The position numbers were made by a program, and so were the translations under genes. 64,000 nt of DNA from Omphiscola glabra. Lineage: Eukaryota; Mollusca; Gastropoda; Lymnaeidae. The notes below the pieces were generated by a model that saw only the letters and a list, made by a program, of their open reading frames with translations, was not told the origin of the DNA and made no database searches. This document shows positions 12,677 to 24,613 of this stretch, piece by piece. Positions within the stretch are counted from its first letter, which is position 1. Each line of letters begins with the position of its first letter. The stretch covers positions 31,763,718-31,827,717 of the forward strand of contig OZ024802.1 of assembly GCA_964017045.1 (NCBI GenBank), in the 5' to 3' direction.

Positions 12677-12903
12677 AGTCTTCCCCAACTCATCCTCCAC
12701 TAAACTCACCTGGCCATCAACTACTTCCCCAACTCGTCCTCCGCTAAACTCACCTGGCCATCAACTACTTCCCCAACTCATCCTCCGCTAAACTCACCTG
12801 GCCATCAACTACTTCCCCAACTCATCCTCCGCTAAACTCACCTGGCCATCAACTACTTCCCCAACTCATCCTCCGCTAAACTCAACTGGCCATCAACTAC
12901 TCC
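12677..12903. repeat. 44-bp tandem repeat, five copies
   Basis: Five near-identical 44-bp units containing aactcatcctccgctaaact and cacctggccatcaactactt. It abuts the GC-rich dispersed repeat that follows. Confidence 0.92.
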
Positions 12904-12904
12904 C

Positions 12905-13290
12905 CCCGGCAGTCTTTATTCCAGTCGGGCCGCGAAGCGGCACTCCGGGAGCATTCCGCACCGAGACAGCCTCACCCACCCTTCCACTCGACTGACTATG
13001 CGAGTGAGACGTCACCAGAGAAGGATCGCCTGGCCGGTCGGGGTGATGCTTTCACACAGCAACCGGGCCGAACTTTCTAGGGCTGGGGTGGATATATTTT
13101 ACGTCCCCGAGCCCCCCTCCCACCCCGGGGGGACGCGTAGATGTTTCACAGACGCCCTCTAATAGGGTTTACTTAGTTTTCTGAGATGTGACTAATTCAC
13201 ACCGCAGCTGGGAAACGCAAAAAGAGGTTGCCTAGGAGCAGTACCCTCAAAGACTGCATACTTAGAATCATCGGAGAGGGTCGCCACGTT
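12905..13290. repeat. GC-rich dispersed repeat, copy B
   Basis: A diverged second copy of the 9940-10345 segment in the same orientation (cgggccgcgaagcggcac against cgggccgcaaagtggcac; cctaggagcagtaccctcaa against cctaggagccgcttgctcag). Frame-disrupted on both strands. Family unknown. Confidence 0.5.
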
Positions 13291-13889
13291 TCCTCTCCTC
13301 ATAGCCATCCGGCAACTGTAATCATGTCCCGACTTACTACTCATCATATCGAACTTTTATGACCTGTTTTACTGATGACCATCAACTTTCCATACAGTAG
13401 TGTAGCGCATCAAGGGGTGGGGTGGAGGGAGTGGCCATCTCAGCCTCACTTATGACGTGATATGCGTTTGTGAATCCATCTTAGATATCTGCCTCCGTGA
13501 AAAGACTGTCAACGAGATAACGTTTGTGTTTTGTAATGTATCAAACGATGCACTTAATGTGGATCCAATAGCAAACAAAAATAATTCAACAGAACGTCAG
13601 AGGGTTAGGAAGTAATTCAATAAAAAAGAGTTATGTTAAGATAAAACTATTTGCTCGCTGGCTTCATTGGACTGTTCACAATCATGGAGGATTTCACGTT
13701 ATTCGACCACGAAAACCAGATAGCAGACAGCACCATCTGTTGAACAAATTATTCCAATAATTATAGATTAAAAGTAATTTTATATATCTTTGTCCATTTC
13801 GATTATGTCATAAACATTACAATAAAAGGCTGATTCCTCCCTCCCCCACCCTCTTCTGTGCCACAAAGAAAATACAATTGCTCATAGGA
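13291..13889. other. Unique DNA between repeats
   Basis: No gene recognised. A fragment near 13398 (gtagtgtagcgcatc, then G-rich sequence) resembles the start of decayed gtggcgta-type mini-elements, but this is weak. Confidence 0.4.
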
Positions 13890-14490
13890 AGTGATTGGCC
13901 AGGTTTATACAAGGTGACAGGGCCGGCCTTAAGCCACTGCAACCTATGCGGCCGCAATGGGCCCCGCACTTTATTTTCTAATACAAAAATCTTAATTTTC
14001 ACTTATTATCCTTATCCCTACCCAGACTGGGCCCCGCGCAATCCGTTTCGCATAGGGCCCCGCAATTGTTAGGGCCGGCTCTGCAAGGTGATTGGTCAGT
14101 TTCATAGGAGGGGATTGGCCAGGTTCATAGGAGGTCATTGGCCAGGTTCATATATTGTGATTGGTCAGTTTCATAGGAGGTGATTGGTCATGTTCATATG
14201 AGGTGATTGCCCAGATTCATATGAGGTGATTAGCCAGTTTTATATGAGGTGATTGGTCAGGTTCATAGGAGGTGATTGGCCGGGTTTAAAGGAGGGGACT
14301 AGTCAGGTTCATAGGTGGTGATTGCTCAGGTTCATAGGAGGTGATTGGCCAGGTTCATAGTCATAGAAGGTGATTGGTCAGTTTCATCGGAAGTGATTGG
14401 TCAGGTTCATAGGAGGTTTAAAGGAGGGGACTAGTCATGTTCATAGGAGGGGATTGGCCAAGTTTATAGAAGGTGATCAGCCATTTTCAT
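13890..14490. repeat. About 23-bp diverged minisatellite, split by a hAT mini-element
   Basis: Some 18-20 diverged copies of aggtgattggtcaggttcat plus agg. The array is interrupted at 13918-14083 by a small hAT element whose 8-bp target duplication (caaggtga) is array sequence, so the repeat existed before the insertion. Confidence 0.85.
13918..14083. mobile_element. Non-autonomous hAT mini-element (166 bp) with 8-bp target duplication
   Basis: Starts CAGGGCCGGCCTTAAG and ends ...TTAGGGCCGGCTCTG, imperfect terminal inverted repeats of hAT type. It is flanked on both sides by the identical 8-mer caaggtga (13910-13917 and 14084-14091), the duplication length expected of hAT elements. Internal sequence contains two gggccccgc blocks. 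No coding capacity. The ends resemble those of the larger element at 30869-32342. Confidence 0.85.
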
Positions 14491-15640
14491 AATAATAATA
14501 TGGATTTTTCTTCTGAGCTCACCGAATCAAGTGTGAGCAGGATCACGTGCAGAATGGACAATTCAGTTCTGGAAGGCGTTGTTTGAGATCATTAGGTTCT
14601 CTCCCTTGCACGTAGAAAGCGCCCTGAACGACCACGACAGCTGCCAGATTGTCTTCAACGCAAGTTTAGAATTTTTTGGCGAGGGATTTCCCGCAACTTC
14701 GCTAAATATCTGGCCACTTGTCACTTTAAGTATATCGGACCTTGGTAACACCTAACGGCCATTTCGCACTTTAGCTGGCCATTTCGCGAACTTCGGGCAT
14801 TAGACCGTAATATTATACAAAATAAAAATCAAGCTAATAACACACACACAAACACACACACACCACATAAGCACGGGCACACACACAGAGCAACATTTAG
14901 ATATATGAGCATTGACCTGTACTGCACGCTAAGCCATGCTTTATAGTATGATTAACTCTTTTAAAAAAGATAGCAGCCGATCGAAAACGTGGGGTAGGGG
15001 TGTCGGGGGGTGTGTGTGTCTCTCTCTCGCGGTTAAAACATCAATTAAAAAACTTGATATAAATTTAATTTAAAGTCGTGGGTAGACTCGATCATTTATC
15101 AGGCTAAGTCCACACAACACACCAAACAAAGTCTTTACCATGGATGAACTACAGCAATAAGTCTTGATTTACGCCCCCCTGTATGACGTACTGAGATGAA
15201 CATTTGTTGTTCTGAAATAGGAGAAGATAAAAGGGGCGAGCACTCAAATTAATTTTGATAGCAGGCCGATAAAAAAAAAAGCAAGAATTAACCCACAAAT
15301 CATCGGAACATATTATCGTCTGCTGGTCATTTGATGAGAGAAGACAGGGGCCATAATCTCGATGGTGGGTTGCGTGTCTTGACGAGAGGATGGACCAATC
15401 TCAAACGGATTACATCACGGCTTTGGCCCGATCCAGAATAAATAAATAGGGCAACAGGCGGCAGACGTGAGGATACGGCCAGACGGGGTTAACAAAGGTG
15501 GTGGGGGCGTGTTTTGGGAAAGGGTGGGGGCGGGTATTGGGCCGGGGGGGGTATTGGTTAAAGGGTGGGGCGTGTTTGTTTAGTTGGGAGGCGGAGAGAA
15601 ATTTTTATTAAAAATTATGTAAACAAAACACAAAACACAA
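14491..15640. other. Unique DNA with simple-sequence patches
   Basis: No gene recognised. Contains short CA-rich (about 14840-14890), TG/TC (about 15010-15028) and GGGT-rich (15480-15590) patches. Confidence 0.5.
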
Positions 15641-15706
15641 CTGGGTTGTAACTGGGTTGCTACTGGGTTGCTACTGGGTTGCTACTGGGTTGCTACTGGG
15701 TTGTCA
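15640..15706. repeat. 11-bp tandem repeat
   Basis: About six copies of ctgggttgcta. Confidence 0.85.
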
Positions 15707-15805
15707 TGAACTAACCGACAGATTTAAAGCCGCATCAAACTGTTTAAACTCTTAAAATAGAATGTGATGAGCAGAGTTACGTACCTTTAAATGATACTAC
15801 AAGAG

Positions 15806-15996
15806 GTTGGATAGACTGATGTCAGATAGACTGATGTCAGGTAGACTGATGTCAGGTAGACTGATGTCAGATAGATTAAAGTCAGATAGACTGATGTCAG
15901 ATAGATTGATGTCAGATAGACTGATGTCAGGTAGACTGATGTCAGAGATACTGATGTCAGGTAGACTGTTGTCAGATAGACTGGTGTCAGATAGAC
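15806..15996. repeat. 15-bp minisatellite
   Basis: About 13 copies of atagactgatgtcag with single-base variants. Confidence 0.92.
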
Positions 15997-16164
15997 TTAT
16001 AATGATAGATACAGAGAGAAAGAGTGAGAGAGAATGATATGTAGATATAAAGATAGATACATAGAGAGAGAGAGAGAGAGAGAGTGAGAAAGAGAGACAG
16101 AGAGAGAGGTATGTATATGAGATATAGACAGATATATGAAAATATATATACAGATAGATACAGA

Positions 16165-16304
<140 letters not shown>

Positions 16305-16436
16305 GTACTTAGATAGTTGGCACTTTGCCGACCTTGCCTTAAATAATCTACTCGGTAAAAAAAGCGATAATCCGCTTAATCTCTTAACCGCTTAACTGTC
16401 TCTGCATTGAGACAATCCAAACTGAGACTCTATGAC

Positions 16437-17865
16437 ATCCACTTCGCCTTAGCAGACTTTCCAATACTGGAAACTCGTCCACTTCACCTTAGTAGACATT
16501 CCACAAATGGAAACTCGTCCACCTCACCTTAGTAGACATTCCAATATTGGAACCTCGTCCACCTCACCTTAGTAGACATTCCAATACGGGACACTCGCCC
16601 ACTTCACCTTAGTAGACATTCCAATATTGGAAACTCATCCACCTCACCTTAGTAGACATTCCAATACTGGAAACTCGTCCACTTCACCTTAGTAGACATT
16701 CCAATACTGGAATCTCGTCCACTTCACCTTAGTAGACATTCCAATACTGGAATCTCGTCCACCTCACCTTATAGACATTCCAATATTGGAAACTCATCCA
16801 CTTCACCTTAGTAGACATTCCAATACTGGAAACGCGTCCACTTCAACCTAGTAGACATTCCAATACTGGAATCTCGTCCACTTCACCTTAGTAGACATTC
16901 CAATACTGGGATCTCGTCCACTTCACCCTAGTAGACATACAATACTGGAAACTCGCCCACTTCACCTTAGTAGACATTCCAATATTGGAAACTCGTCCAC
17001 CTCACGTTAGTAAACATTTCAATACTGGAAACTCGTCCACTTCACCTTAGTAGACATTCCAATAGTGGAATCTCGTCCACTTCACCTTAGTAGACATACA
17101 ATACTGGAAACTCGTCCACCTCACCTTAGTAGACATTCCAATATTGGAACCTCGTCCACCTCACCTTAGTAGACATTCCAATACGGGAAACTCGCCCACT
17201 TCACCTTAGTAGACATTCCAATATTGGAAACTCATCCACCTCACCTTAGTAGACATTCCAATACTGGAAACTCGTCCACTTCACCTTAGTAGACATTCCA
17301 ATACTGGAATCTCGTCCACTTCACCTTAGTAGACATTCCAATACTGGAATCTCGTCCACCTCACCTTAGTAGACATTCCAATATTGGAAACTCGTCCACT
17401 TCACCTTAGTAGACATACAATACTGGAAACTCGTCCACTTCTCCTTAGTAGACATTTCATTACTGGAAACTCGTCCACCTCACCTTAGTAGACATTTCAA
17501 TACTGGAAACTCCTCCACTTCACCTTAGTAGACATTCCAATACTGGAAACTCGTCCACTTCACCTTAGTAGACATACAATACTGGAAACTCGTCCACTTC
17601 TCCTTAGTAGACATTTCATTACTGGAAACTCGTCCACCTCACCTTAGTAGACATTTCAATACTGGAAACTCCTCCACTTCACCTTAGTAGACATTCCAAT
17701 ACTGGAAACTCGTCCACTTCACCTTAGTAGACATAAAATACTGGAAACTCGTCCACTTCTCCTTAGTAGACATTTCATTACTGGAAACTCGTCCACCTCA
17801 CCTTAGTAGACATTCCAATACTGGAAACTCGTCCACCTCACCTTAGTAGACATTCCAATATTGTA
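16437..17865. repeat. 40-bp minisatellite (about 35 copies)
   Basis: The 40-bp unit contains ctcgtccacttcaccttagt and agacattccaatactggaaa. Identical runs of variant units recur (compare 16500-16760 with 17110-17360, and 17400-17560 with 17560-17720), which shows multi-unit duplication. Confidence 0.95.
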
Positions 17866-18690
17866 AAATCTAAACTCATAATAAAATTGTAAAAAAACAA
17901 CCTAAAGCTTGCCCAGACACATACGACAGACATATACGCCATTGTCGCTCCAAAGTTAAGTCCAGGATAGCTACGTCCTACAACCGGGACTGTGCCTAAA
18001 TTGGGCATTGTTTTCCTCGTGATCGCATTTGGCTTGCAGATATTTCCTACGAACAAACAATTTAATCGATGCGAACAATTTAACACAAATCAACATTTTT
18101 TTATTGGACAAAAGTGGAGGAACAAAAATGGGGGTAGGGGGCGTTTATTAATAATAGACAAAGAATAAAGAAACTAAGGGGCATGTGAATGACAACATCG
18201 GATTTCTCAATTGTTGTCATTGACAACCTAACGTGGGACCATTTAGTCTGCATAATGGAAAAATATGTTGCAGAATATTGTCCCAAAACCTATTTTTAAT
18301 TATTATTTTTTAAAAAAAATTGTTTGTATTAATTATTTATTTGTAGGTTGAGTGATTTATTGATTGATTTATTGAGTGATTTATTCAGTGATCTGAATAC
18401 GAAAGTGAAGAAAGCTGAAAGAATTGCATATCCATTTAATATCGTAACCAGTTTCTTAAAAGTCATTACTTCTTGAATACAGAGGGCTTTCGCGTTTACG
18501 GATTATAGCAATTAATCTCACAGTGATAATCTCTTCTACAATGATCTTAATACCATTAATCCTAGTTAAGAGTTAAATTTTTTTAAGCCATACTTTAAAG
18601 GGGCCTGCAATACGCAAACAATTTATGAGGGCATTCAAACATTTTAATTTAGGATCGTTTGTCCATAAATCAAATAAATGAAACGATCTT
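17866..18690. other. Unique AT-rich DNA
   Basis: No gene recognised. A short tgatttatt repeat lies at about 18350-18385. Confidence 0.5.
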
Positions 18691-19265
18691 TACCAAAGAT
18701 CTTTCATCTATACGCCCAAGAAGTATTCTTTCAAATATACATTTTGATCACTTATCTTTATGCCTAAGATATGATCTTTACTCAAAAAACTAACTATGAT
18801 CTTGTACACATTATTCATAAGATATGATATCTACTTTGCAAAACTAACTTTGATCATTACTTCAGAAAACTAAATATGATCTTTACTGAACAAAACAAAC
18901 CAACTATGATCTTCACCAAAAATCTGACTATGATCTTGACCAAACAAACTAACCATGACCTTAACCACAAAAATACTATGATCGTTACCAAATAAAACAA
19001 AATATGATCTTTACCGAACAAAACAAACTATGATCTTTACTGAACAAAAAATATGATCTTTACCGAGCAAAAAAACCAACTGTGATCTTCACCTAAAACG
19101 AACTATGATCTTGGCCGTAAAGCTATGATATTTACCAAACAAAACTAACTACGATCTTGTACTCAATATTCATAAGATCTGAAAGCAGCTAAATTTTACC
19201 TTATAATTTTTTCATCTTAAAAACATCAAAATATGATCTTTACCCAGCAATAGCACACACCCTTA
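18690..19265. repeat. Highly diverged tandem repeat
   Basis: Around 20 decayed copies built on actatgatctttaccaaaca. Its decay compared with neighbouring arrays suggests an older array. Confidence 0.7.
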
Positions 19266-19635
19266 CGCCTAAGATATGTTGTTTACTTAACAACTCGATC
19301 CTAAGTTATCTCCCCTCCATTACTTCCCAGCATTCAGGGGAAGACAACACGTTTCCCATTAACCTACCATTTCTTAAGGCGACCCATAAATTTAATTAAT
19401 TTAAAGTACCGATAATTTCGTTCGCATGTGGGGGGGTCTATCAAATTTATTTGCTTTTAATGGGCATAAATCGGTAGGGCCGTATCGATCCCAACATAAC
19501 GTTAACAAGAAGCGAGCAGGAGCTGGTCGATACTCTGCTGTCGTTATTCATTCAAAGGTAATTACAGTTTGTAACATATCTTGGTGGCTATTTTTGTGGT
19601 CATAAATAATTAAATATGAAGAAATTAAAGAAACA

Positions 19636-20500
19636 CAATCCACCAATCTCCAGCTACCCCAACCGACGTCCACCAATCTCCAGCTACCCCAACCGACGTC
19701 CACCAATCTCCAGCTACCCCAACCGACGTCCACCAATCTCCAGCTACCTCAACCGACGTCCACCAATCTCCAGCTACCTCAACCGACGTCCACCAATCTC
19801 CAGCTACCTCAACCGACGTCCACCAATCTCCAGCTCCCTCAACCGACGTCCACCAATCTCCAGCTACCCCAACCGACGTCCACCAATCTCCAGCTACCCC
19901 AACCGACGTCCACCAATCTCCAGCTACCTCAACTGACGTCCACCAATCTCCAGCTACCTCAACCGACGTCCACCAATCTCTAGCTACCTCAACCGACGTC
20001 CACCAATCTCTAGCTACCTCAACCGACGTCCACCAACATCCAGCTACCTCAACCGACGTCCACCAACCTCCAGCTACCTCAACCGACGTCCACCAATCTC
20101 CAGCTACCTCAACTGACGTCCACCAATCTCCAGATACCCAAACCGACGTCCACCAATCTCTAACTACCTCAACCGACGTCCACCAATCTCCAGCTACCTC
20201 AACCGACGTCCACCAATCTCCAGCTACCTCAACTGACGTCCACCAATCTCCAGATACCCAAACCGACGTCAACCAATCTCCAGCTACCTCAACCGACGTC
20301 CACCAATCTCCAGAACCTCAACCGACGTCCACCAATCTCCAGCTACCTCAACTGACGTCCACCAATCTCCAGCTACCTCAACCGACGTCCACCAATCTCT
20401 TGCTACCTCAACCGACGTCCACCAATCTCCAGCTACCTCAACCGACATCCACCAACATCCGGCTACCTCAACCGACGTGCACTAATCTCCACCAACATCG
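19636..20500. repeat. 30-bp minisatellite (about 28 copies)
   Basis: The 30-bp unit is ccaatctccagctacctcaa plus ccgacgtcca. The length is a multiple of three, which produces long spurious frames on both strands (TSVEVAGDWW on minus, RRPPISSYLN on plus). Confidence 0.95.
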
Positions 20501-20574
20501 ACTACCACCCTCCATACTATCACTCTGGCTCATGCCCTTACCCTCTACAATTACTTTTATTACATGACCCCACC

Positions 20575-21060
20575 CTTTTCACGCATCTTTCCGGCCCATG
20601 CCCCATCTCGTACATCCATCTTTCCGGCCCATGCCCCATCTCGTACATCCATCTTTCCGGCCCATGCCCCATCTCGTACATCCACCTTTCTGGCCCATGC
20701 CCCCAACCTCTACACTCATCTTTCTAGCCCATGCATTCCACTGCACTTACCTTTCTGTCTCTTGCCCCCACCCTATACACTCACCTTTCTGGCTCTTGCC
20801 CTTACCCTCTAAACTCACATTTCTGGCTCTTGCCCCCACCCTATACACTCACCTTTTTGGCTCTTGTACTGATGAAGGCATGTGCCGAGACGTCTACTAA
20901 TGTGTAATGTAAAATTATTATTAAAGCATAACATATATTGTTATATTGACACAGATCGTTCGCCTCTAATTAATCTATTTTAAATCTTTATCGCAGTCCA
21001 ACACTTTTATAATTGGCTCTTGCCCCCACCCGCTACACTCACCTTTCTGGCTGTTGCACG
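20575..21060. repeat. 33-bp tandem repeat grading into diverged pyrimidine-rich copies
   Basis: Three clean 33-bp copies (with tttccggcccatgccccatc), then decayed relatives built on cacctttctggctcttgccc up to about 21060. A retroelement-like motif (ctgatgaaggcatgtgccga) interrupts at 20869. Confidence 0.8.
20869..20894 (+). ncRNA. Hammerhead-ribozyme-like core motif (possible retroelement remnant)
   Basis: CTGATGA (20869-20875) is followed by AGGCATGTGCC, which can form a 4-bp stem, then GAGA (one change from the conserved GAAA) and CGTC. This matches the order of the hammerhead core known from Penelope-like retroelements and retrozymes. I could not identify helix III or a cleavage triplet, so activity is unlikely; it may be a fragment or chance. 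Confidence 0.3.
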
Positions 21061-21205
21061 GCTGAGCCAAAGGTACGTGGGCAGTAAATCTTACCTAAAG
21101 ATGCATGGCTTCTTTGTTAAGGGACAAGGGCAATGGCACCTGGGCTGAACTCAAACAAATTTTTTTTAAGTGACCGCAGTATCAGAAATATAATTCGAAC
21201 TTTTT

Positions 21206-21498
21206 GATTGTATCAAACATGTTGACGAATCTAAGAACAATGTGATTGTATCAAACATGTGGACTAATCTAAGACAAATGTGATTGAATCAAACATGTGG
21301 ACTAATCTAAGACAAATGTGATTGTATCAAACATGTGGACTAATCTAAGACAAATGTGATTGTATCAAACATGTTGACTAATCTAAGACAAATGTGATTG
21401 TATCAAACATGTTGACGAATCTAAGACAAATGTGATTGTATCAAACATGTTGACGAATCTAAGAACAATGTGATTGTATCAAACATGTTGACTAATCG
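21206..21498. repeat. About 37-bp minisatellite (eight copies)
   Basis: Copies contain gtatcaaacatgtggactaa and tctaagacaaatgtgatt. Confidence 0.92.
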
Positions 21499-21845
21499 TC
21501 ATGGCACGACAATAAAACATAAACCACCACTGGCGGGTGTCATGTTTGGGGGGGGGGGGGCTCGTGCGCCAATTTGTATTAAAAAAAGAAATAGTTTGTA
21601 ACATGTGGTGCGAGAGACATACGGTGCGGGTTGTGAGAAACAGCTTCATCACGGGGTGGGGTGGGGGAGAGGGGAGGTGCTAACTAATTAATGCATTATG
21701 GGGTGTCGATTGTTGACTGTTGTGTGTGTGTGTAAGTGTGAGTGTGTGAAGAAAGTGGACATCTTCAGGACAATTAATTAAGTCATATAGAGCAGACTTT
21801 ATTGGAGAAGTTGGATTGGCCTACAGATTACACCATGAAACCGTC

Positions 21846-22354
21846 GTTAGGTCGTATAGCAACCATCGTAAGATTGTATAGCAACCATCGTAAGTTGCAT
21901 AGCAACCATCATAAGATTTTATAGCAACCATCATAAGATTGTATAGCACCATCATAAGATTGTATAGCAACCATCATACGATTGTATAGCAACCATCATA
22001 AGATTGTATAGCAACCATCATAAGATTGTATAGCAACCATCATAAGATTGTATAGCAACCATCAGAAGATTGTATAGCAACCATCATAAGATTGTATAGC
22101 AACCATCGTAAGATTGTATAGCAACCATCGTAAGATTGTATAGCAACCATCGTAAGATTGTGTAGCAACCATCGTAAGATTGTATAGCAACCATCGTAAG
22201 ATTGTATAGCAACCATCGTAAGAGTGTATAGCAAACATCGTAAGATTGTATAGCAACCATCGTAAGATTGTATAGCAACCATCGTAAGATTGTATAGCAA
22301 CCATCGTAAGTTGTATAGCAACCATCGTAAGATTGTATAGCAACCATCGTAAGA
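21846..22354. repeat. 22-bp minisatellite (about 23 copies)
   Basis: The unit is cataagattgtatagcaacc plus at. A left block carries catcataag and a right block catcgtaag variants. Confidence 0.95.
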
Positions 22355-22494
22355 TCAAACACTGGTTATTATTCGTTGACAGAAAGGTTGAAGACAAGAC
22401 AATGATTCTATTTCCAGATCAAAGCTTATGACCACGTGACATCGATTGGTTGGACATTGCTTAGAGACTCTCTCATATTTATCACTCGGAATTG

Positions 22495-22690
22495 AGGGGT
22501 CAAAATATGGTCATTTTGATTGAGGAGAGCTCCAGAATTTGTTCCCCAATGGAGGGGGGGGAGGTCAAACTATGGTCATTTTGATTGAGGATAGCTCCAG
22601 AATTTGTTCCCCAATGGAGGGGGGGGGGGTCAAACTATGGTCATTGTGGATTGAGGAGAGCTCCAGAATTTGTTCCCCAATTTGTTAATG
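22495..22690. repeat. About 63-bp tandem repeat, three copies with G runs
   Basis: Three copies containing tatggtcattttgattgagg and ctccagaatttgttccccaa, separated by G runs of varying length. Confidence 0.9.
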
Positions 22691-22899
22691 AAAATATTTT
22701 GAAGATTAGATTATTTAAAAAAAATTAATTCAAAATTTGTCTAACTTTAACTCAAGGAAATTGGTCTGACTTAATGACAGTAAGTAGAACTCTGTCCACA
22801 TTTCTTTGTTAGCTTCCCGACTGGTTCCCATGAACTGATCCCACCTACTAAATACATTGTTGCCAGCCTATTATAAAGTGGTCTTTATTTCTTCTAGAC

Positions 22900-23035
22900 C
22901 AGTGGTTCTCAACCTTCCTAATGCTGCGACCCTTTAATACAGCTCCTCATGTTGTGGCGACCCCCAACCGCAACTTTATTTTCGTTGATACTTCATAACT
23001 GTAGAGTATACATGGTTTCCGATAGTCTAAGGCCT
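22900..23035 (+). mobile_element. SPIN-like hAT mini-element, right end missing
   Basis: Begins cagtggttctcaaccttcct and continues through ctcatgttgtggcgaccccc to tttccgatagtctaaggc. The order and wording match the SPIN (Space Invaders) hAT family and the intact copy at 29992-30183. The right terminal repeat is absent. The left flank ttctagac is partly echoed just after the break (ctagac), which may be chance. Confidence 0.8.
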
Positions 23036-23039
23036 AGAC

Positions 23040-23323
23040 TTACGTACAGTTTTTTTTAAAACTTTCAAATGCTTACCCCCCCCCCCCCCCCCCCAAAAAA
23101 AACCCCCATAGAAATTGTGTTTAACTATATACTGGAAATTAGGACGGGGAAAGGGGGGGGGGGGCGTGCATTTGTTTTTAAAAAAATGTGCTTGATAGCT
23201 GTAATCATGACATACCTGGGAAGCTAGGGTTATTTCTGCCGAAGGGGGGCAGATAATTTGTCCGCTCCTCCTACGAAAAAACCTTTGCAGTTCCCCCCGC
23301 ACCCCCTTTCATACGCCACTGTC
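23040..23323. other. G/C-homopolymer-rich segment, possible decayed mini-element
   Basis: Holds a poly-C run (about 23077-23093) and a poly-G run (about 23153-23164). On minus it starts cagtggcgtatgaaagg, a start common among animal mini-transposons, but no matching right end was found. Confidence 0.35.
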
Positions 23324-23456
23324 CTTACAAACAACTAAATATCGTATTATATCATCTTAACGAATAAGTGGGTGGGCGCCAACTTTCTATTAAAATAGGG
23401 GGTGTAATATTATAAAGATTCAAAACCGCTGTTATAAAGACACGCCTTAAAGACAC

Positions 23457-24016
23457 TCTTATGATTAAACAAAAAATACTGGCACCAGCCGACCACCCCC
23501 ATAAGTCTAGACCAGGGGTAACCAAGCTACGGCCCTGGTACCAGCCGACCACCCCCATAAGTCTAGACCAGGGGTCACCAAACTACGGCCCTGGCACCAG
23601 CCAACCACCCCCATAAGTCTAGACCAGGGGTAACCAAGCTACGGCCCTGGTACCAGCCGACCACCCCCATAGGTCTAGACCAGGGGTCAGCAAGCTACGG
23701 CCCTGGCACCACCCGACCATCCCCATAGGTCTTGACCAGGGGTCACCAAACTATGGCCCTGGCACCAGCCGACCATCCCCATAGGTCTAGACCAGGGGTC
23801 ACCAAGCTACGGCCCTGGCACCAGCCGACCATCCCCATAGGTCTAGACCAGGGGTCACCAAACTATGGCCCTGGCACCAGCCGACCATCCCCATAAGTCT
23901 AGACCAGGGGTCACCAAGCTACGGCCCTGGCACCAGCCGACCATCCCCATAGGTCTAGACCAGGGGTCACCAAACTATGGCCCTGGCACCAGCCGACCAT
24001 CCCCATAGGTCTAGAC
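23457..24016. repeat. 56-bp array derived from a hAT end and its target site
   Basis: Each 56-bp unit consists of gtctagac (the target duplication), the first 23-24 bases of the hAT element (caggggtcaccaagctacgg and ccc), and flanking DNA (ggcaccagccgacca...). TIR starts fall at 23513, 23569, 23625, 23681, 23737, 23793, 23849, 23905 and 23961, exactly 56 bp apart; the tenth, at 24017, is the true element start. The left junction of the insertion was therefore amplified in tandem. Confidence 0.9.
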
Positions 24017-24132
24017 CAGGGGTCACCAAGCTACGGCCCACGATGTCCGTTCATCCGGCCCGCCGATGATACTTGAATTTGCTTGATAAAACATATGGAA
24101 CATGAGACGCTGCGATACAATTTAAATTTAAA

Positions 24133-24385
24133 TTTTATGTTTAGAAAACTAAGAGATCTTCACACGTGCGGAGACATTATGTTTAGAATACTAGGAGATC
24201 TTCACACGTGCTGAGACATTATGTTTAGAAAACTAGGAGATCTTCACACGTGCTGAGACATTATGTTTAGAATACTAGGAGATCTTCACACGTGCTGAGA
24301 CATTATGTTTAGAATACTAGGATATCTTCACACGTGCTGAGACATTATGTTTAGAAAACTATGAGATCTTCACACGTGCCGAGAT
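24133..24385. repeat. 42-bp array inside hAT copy 1
   Basis: Six copies containing atgtttagaaaactaggaga and tcttcacacgtgctgagaca. Copy 2 of the element has this segment only once, in altered form. Confidence 0.92.
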
Positions 24386-24469
24386 CTGGCTGCTATGAGC
24401 ATTAAATTTACTATTTTCAATTTTAAATTATTGTGTATAGCGTTTCTTGTTTATTGATTGTAAGGTTTG

Positions 24470-24613
24470 TCAACACATCGAACGAGATTGATTGATGAGC
24501 ATTTGAAAGCAACCCTCTTGATTGGACGCAGCAATTCCAAACCAAACATTGATGATATCTTGAACGCCAAACGCCAGTTTCACAAATCTCACAAACCTTT
24601 TTTTGCTGCTTAG
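24470..24613 (+). pseudogene. hAT transposase C-terminal remnant, copy 1
   Basis: 47 open codons then TAG: STHRTRLIDEHLKATLLIG, KPNIDDILNAKRQFHKSH. The RLxDEHL motif and a short basic end in -SH match, as I know the family, the extreme C-terminus of hAT transposases related to GTF2IRD2/EPM2AIP1/ZBED-type proteins. The start is arbitrary, at the first codon showing homology to copy 2. The rest of the transposase is missing. Confidence 0.75.

Noticed and set aside
19625..20272. 215-codon minus-strand frame with a TSVEVAGDWW repeat
   Set aside because: 30-bp minisatellite read in frame; all frames of the array are similarly open.
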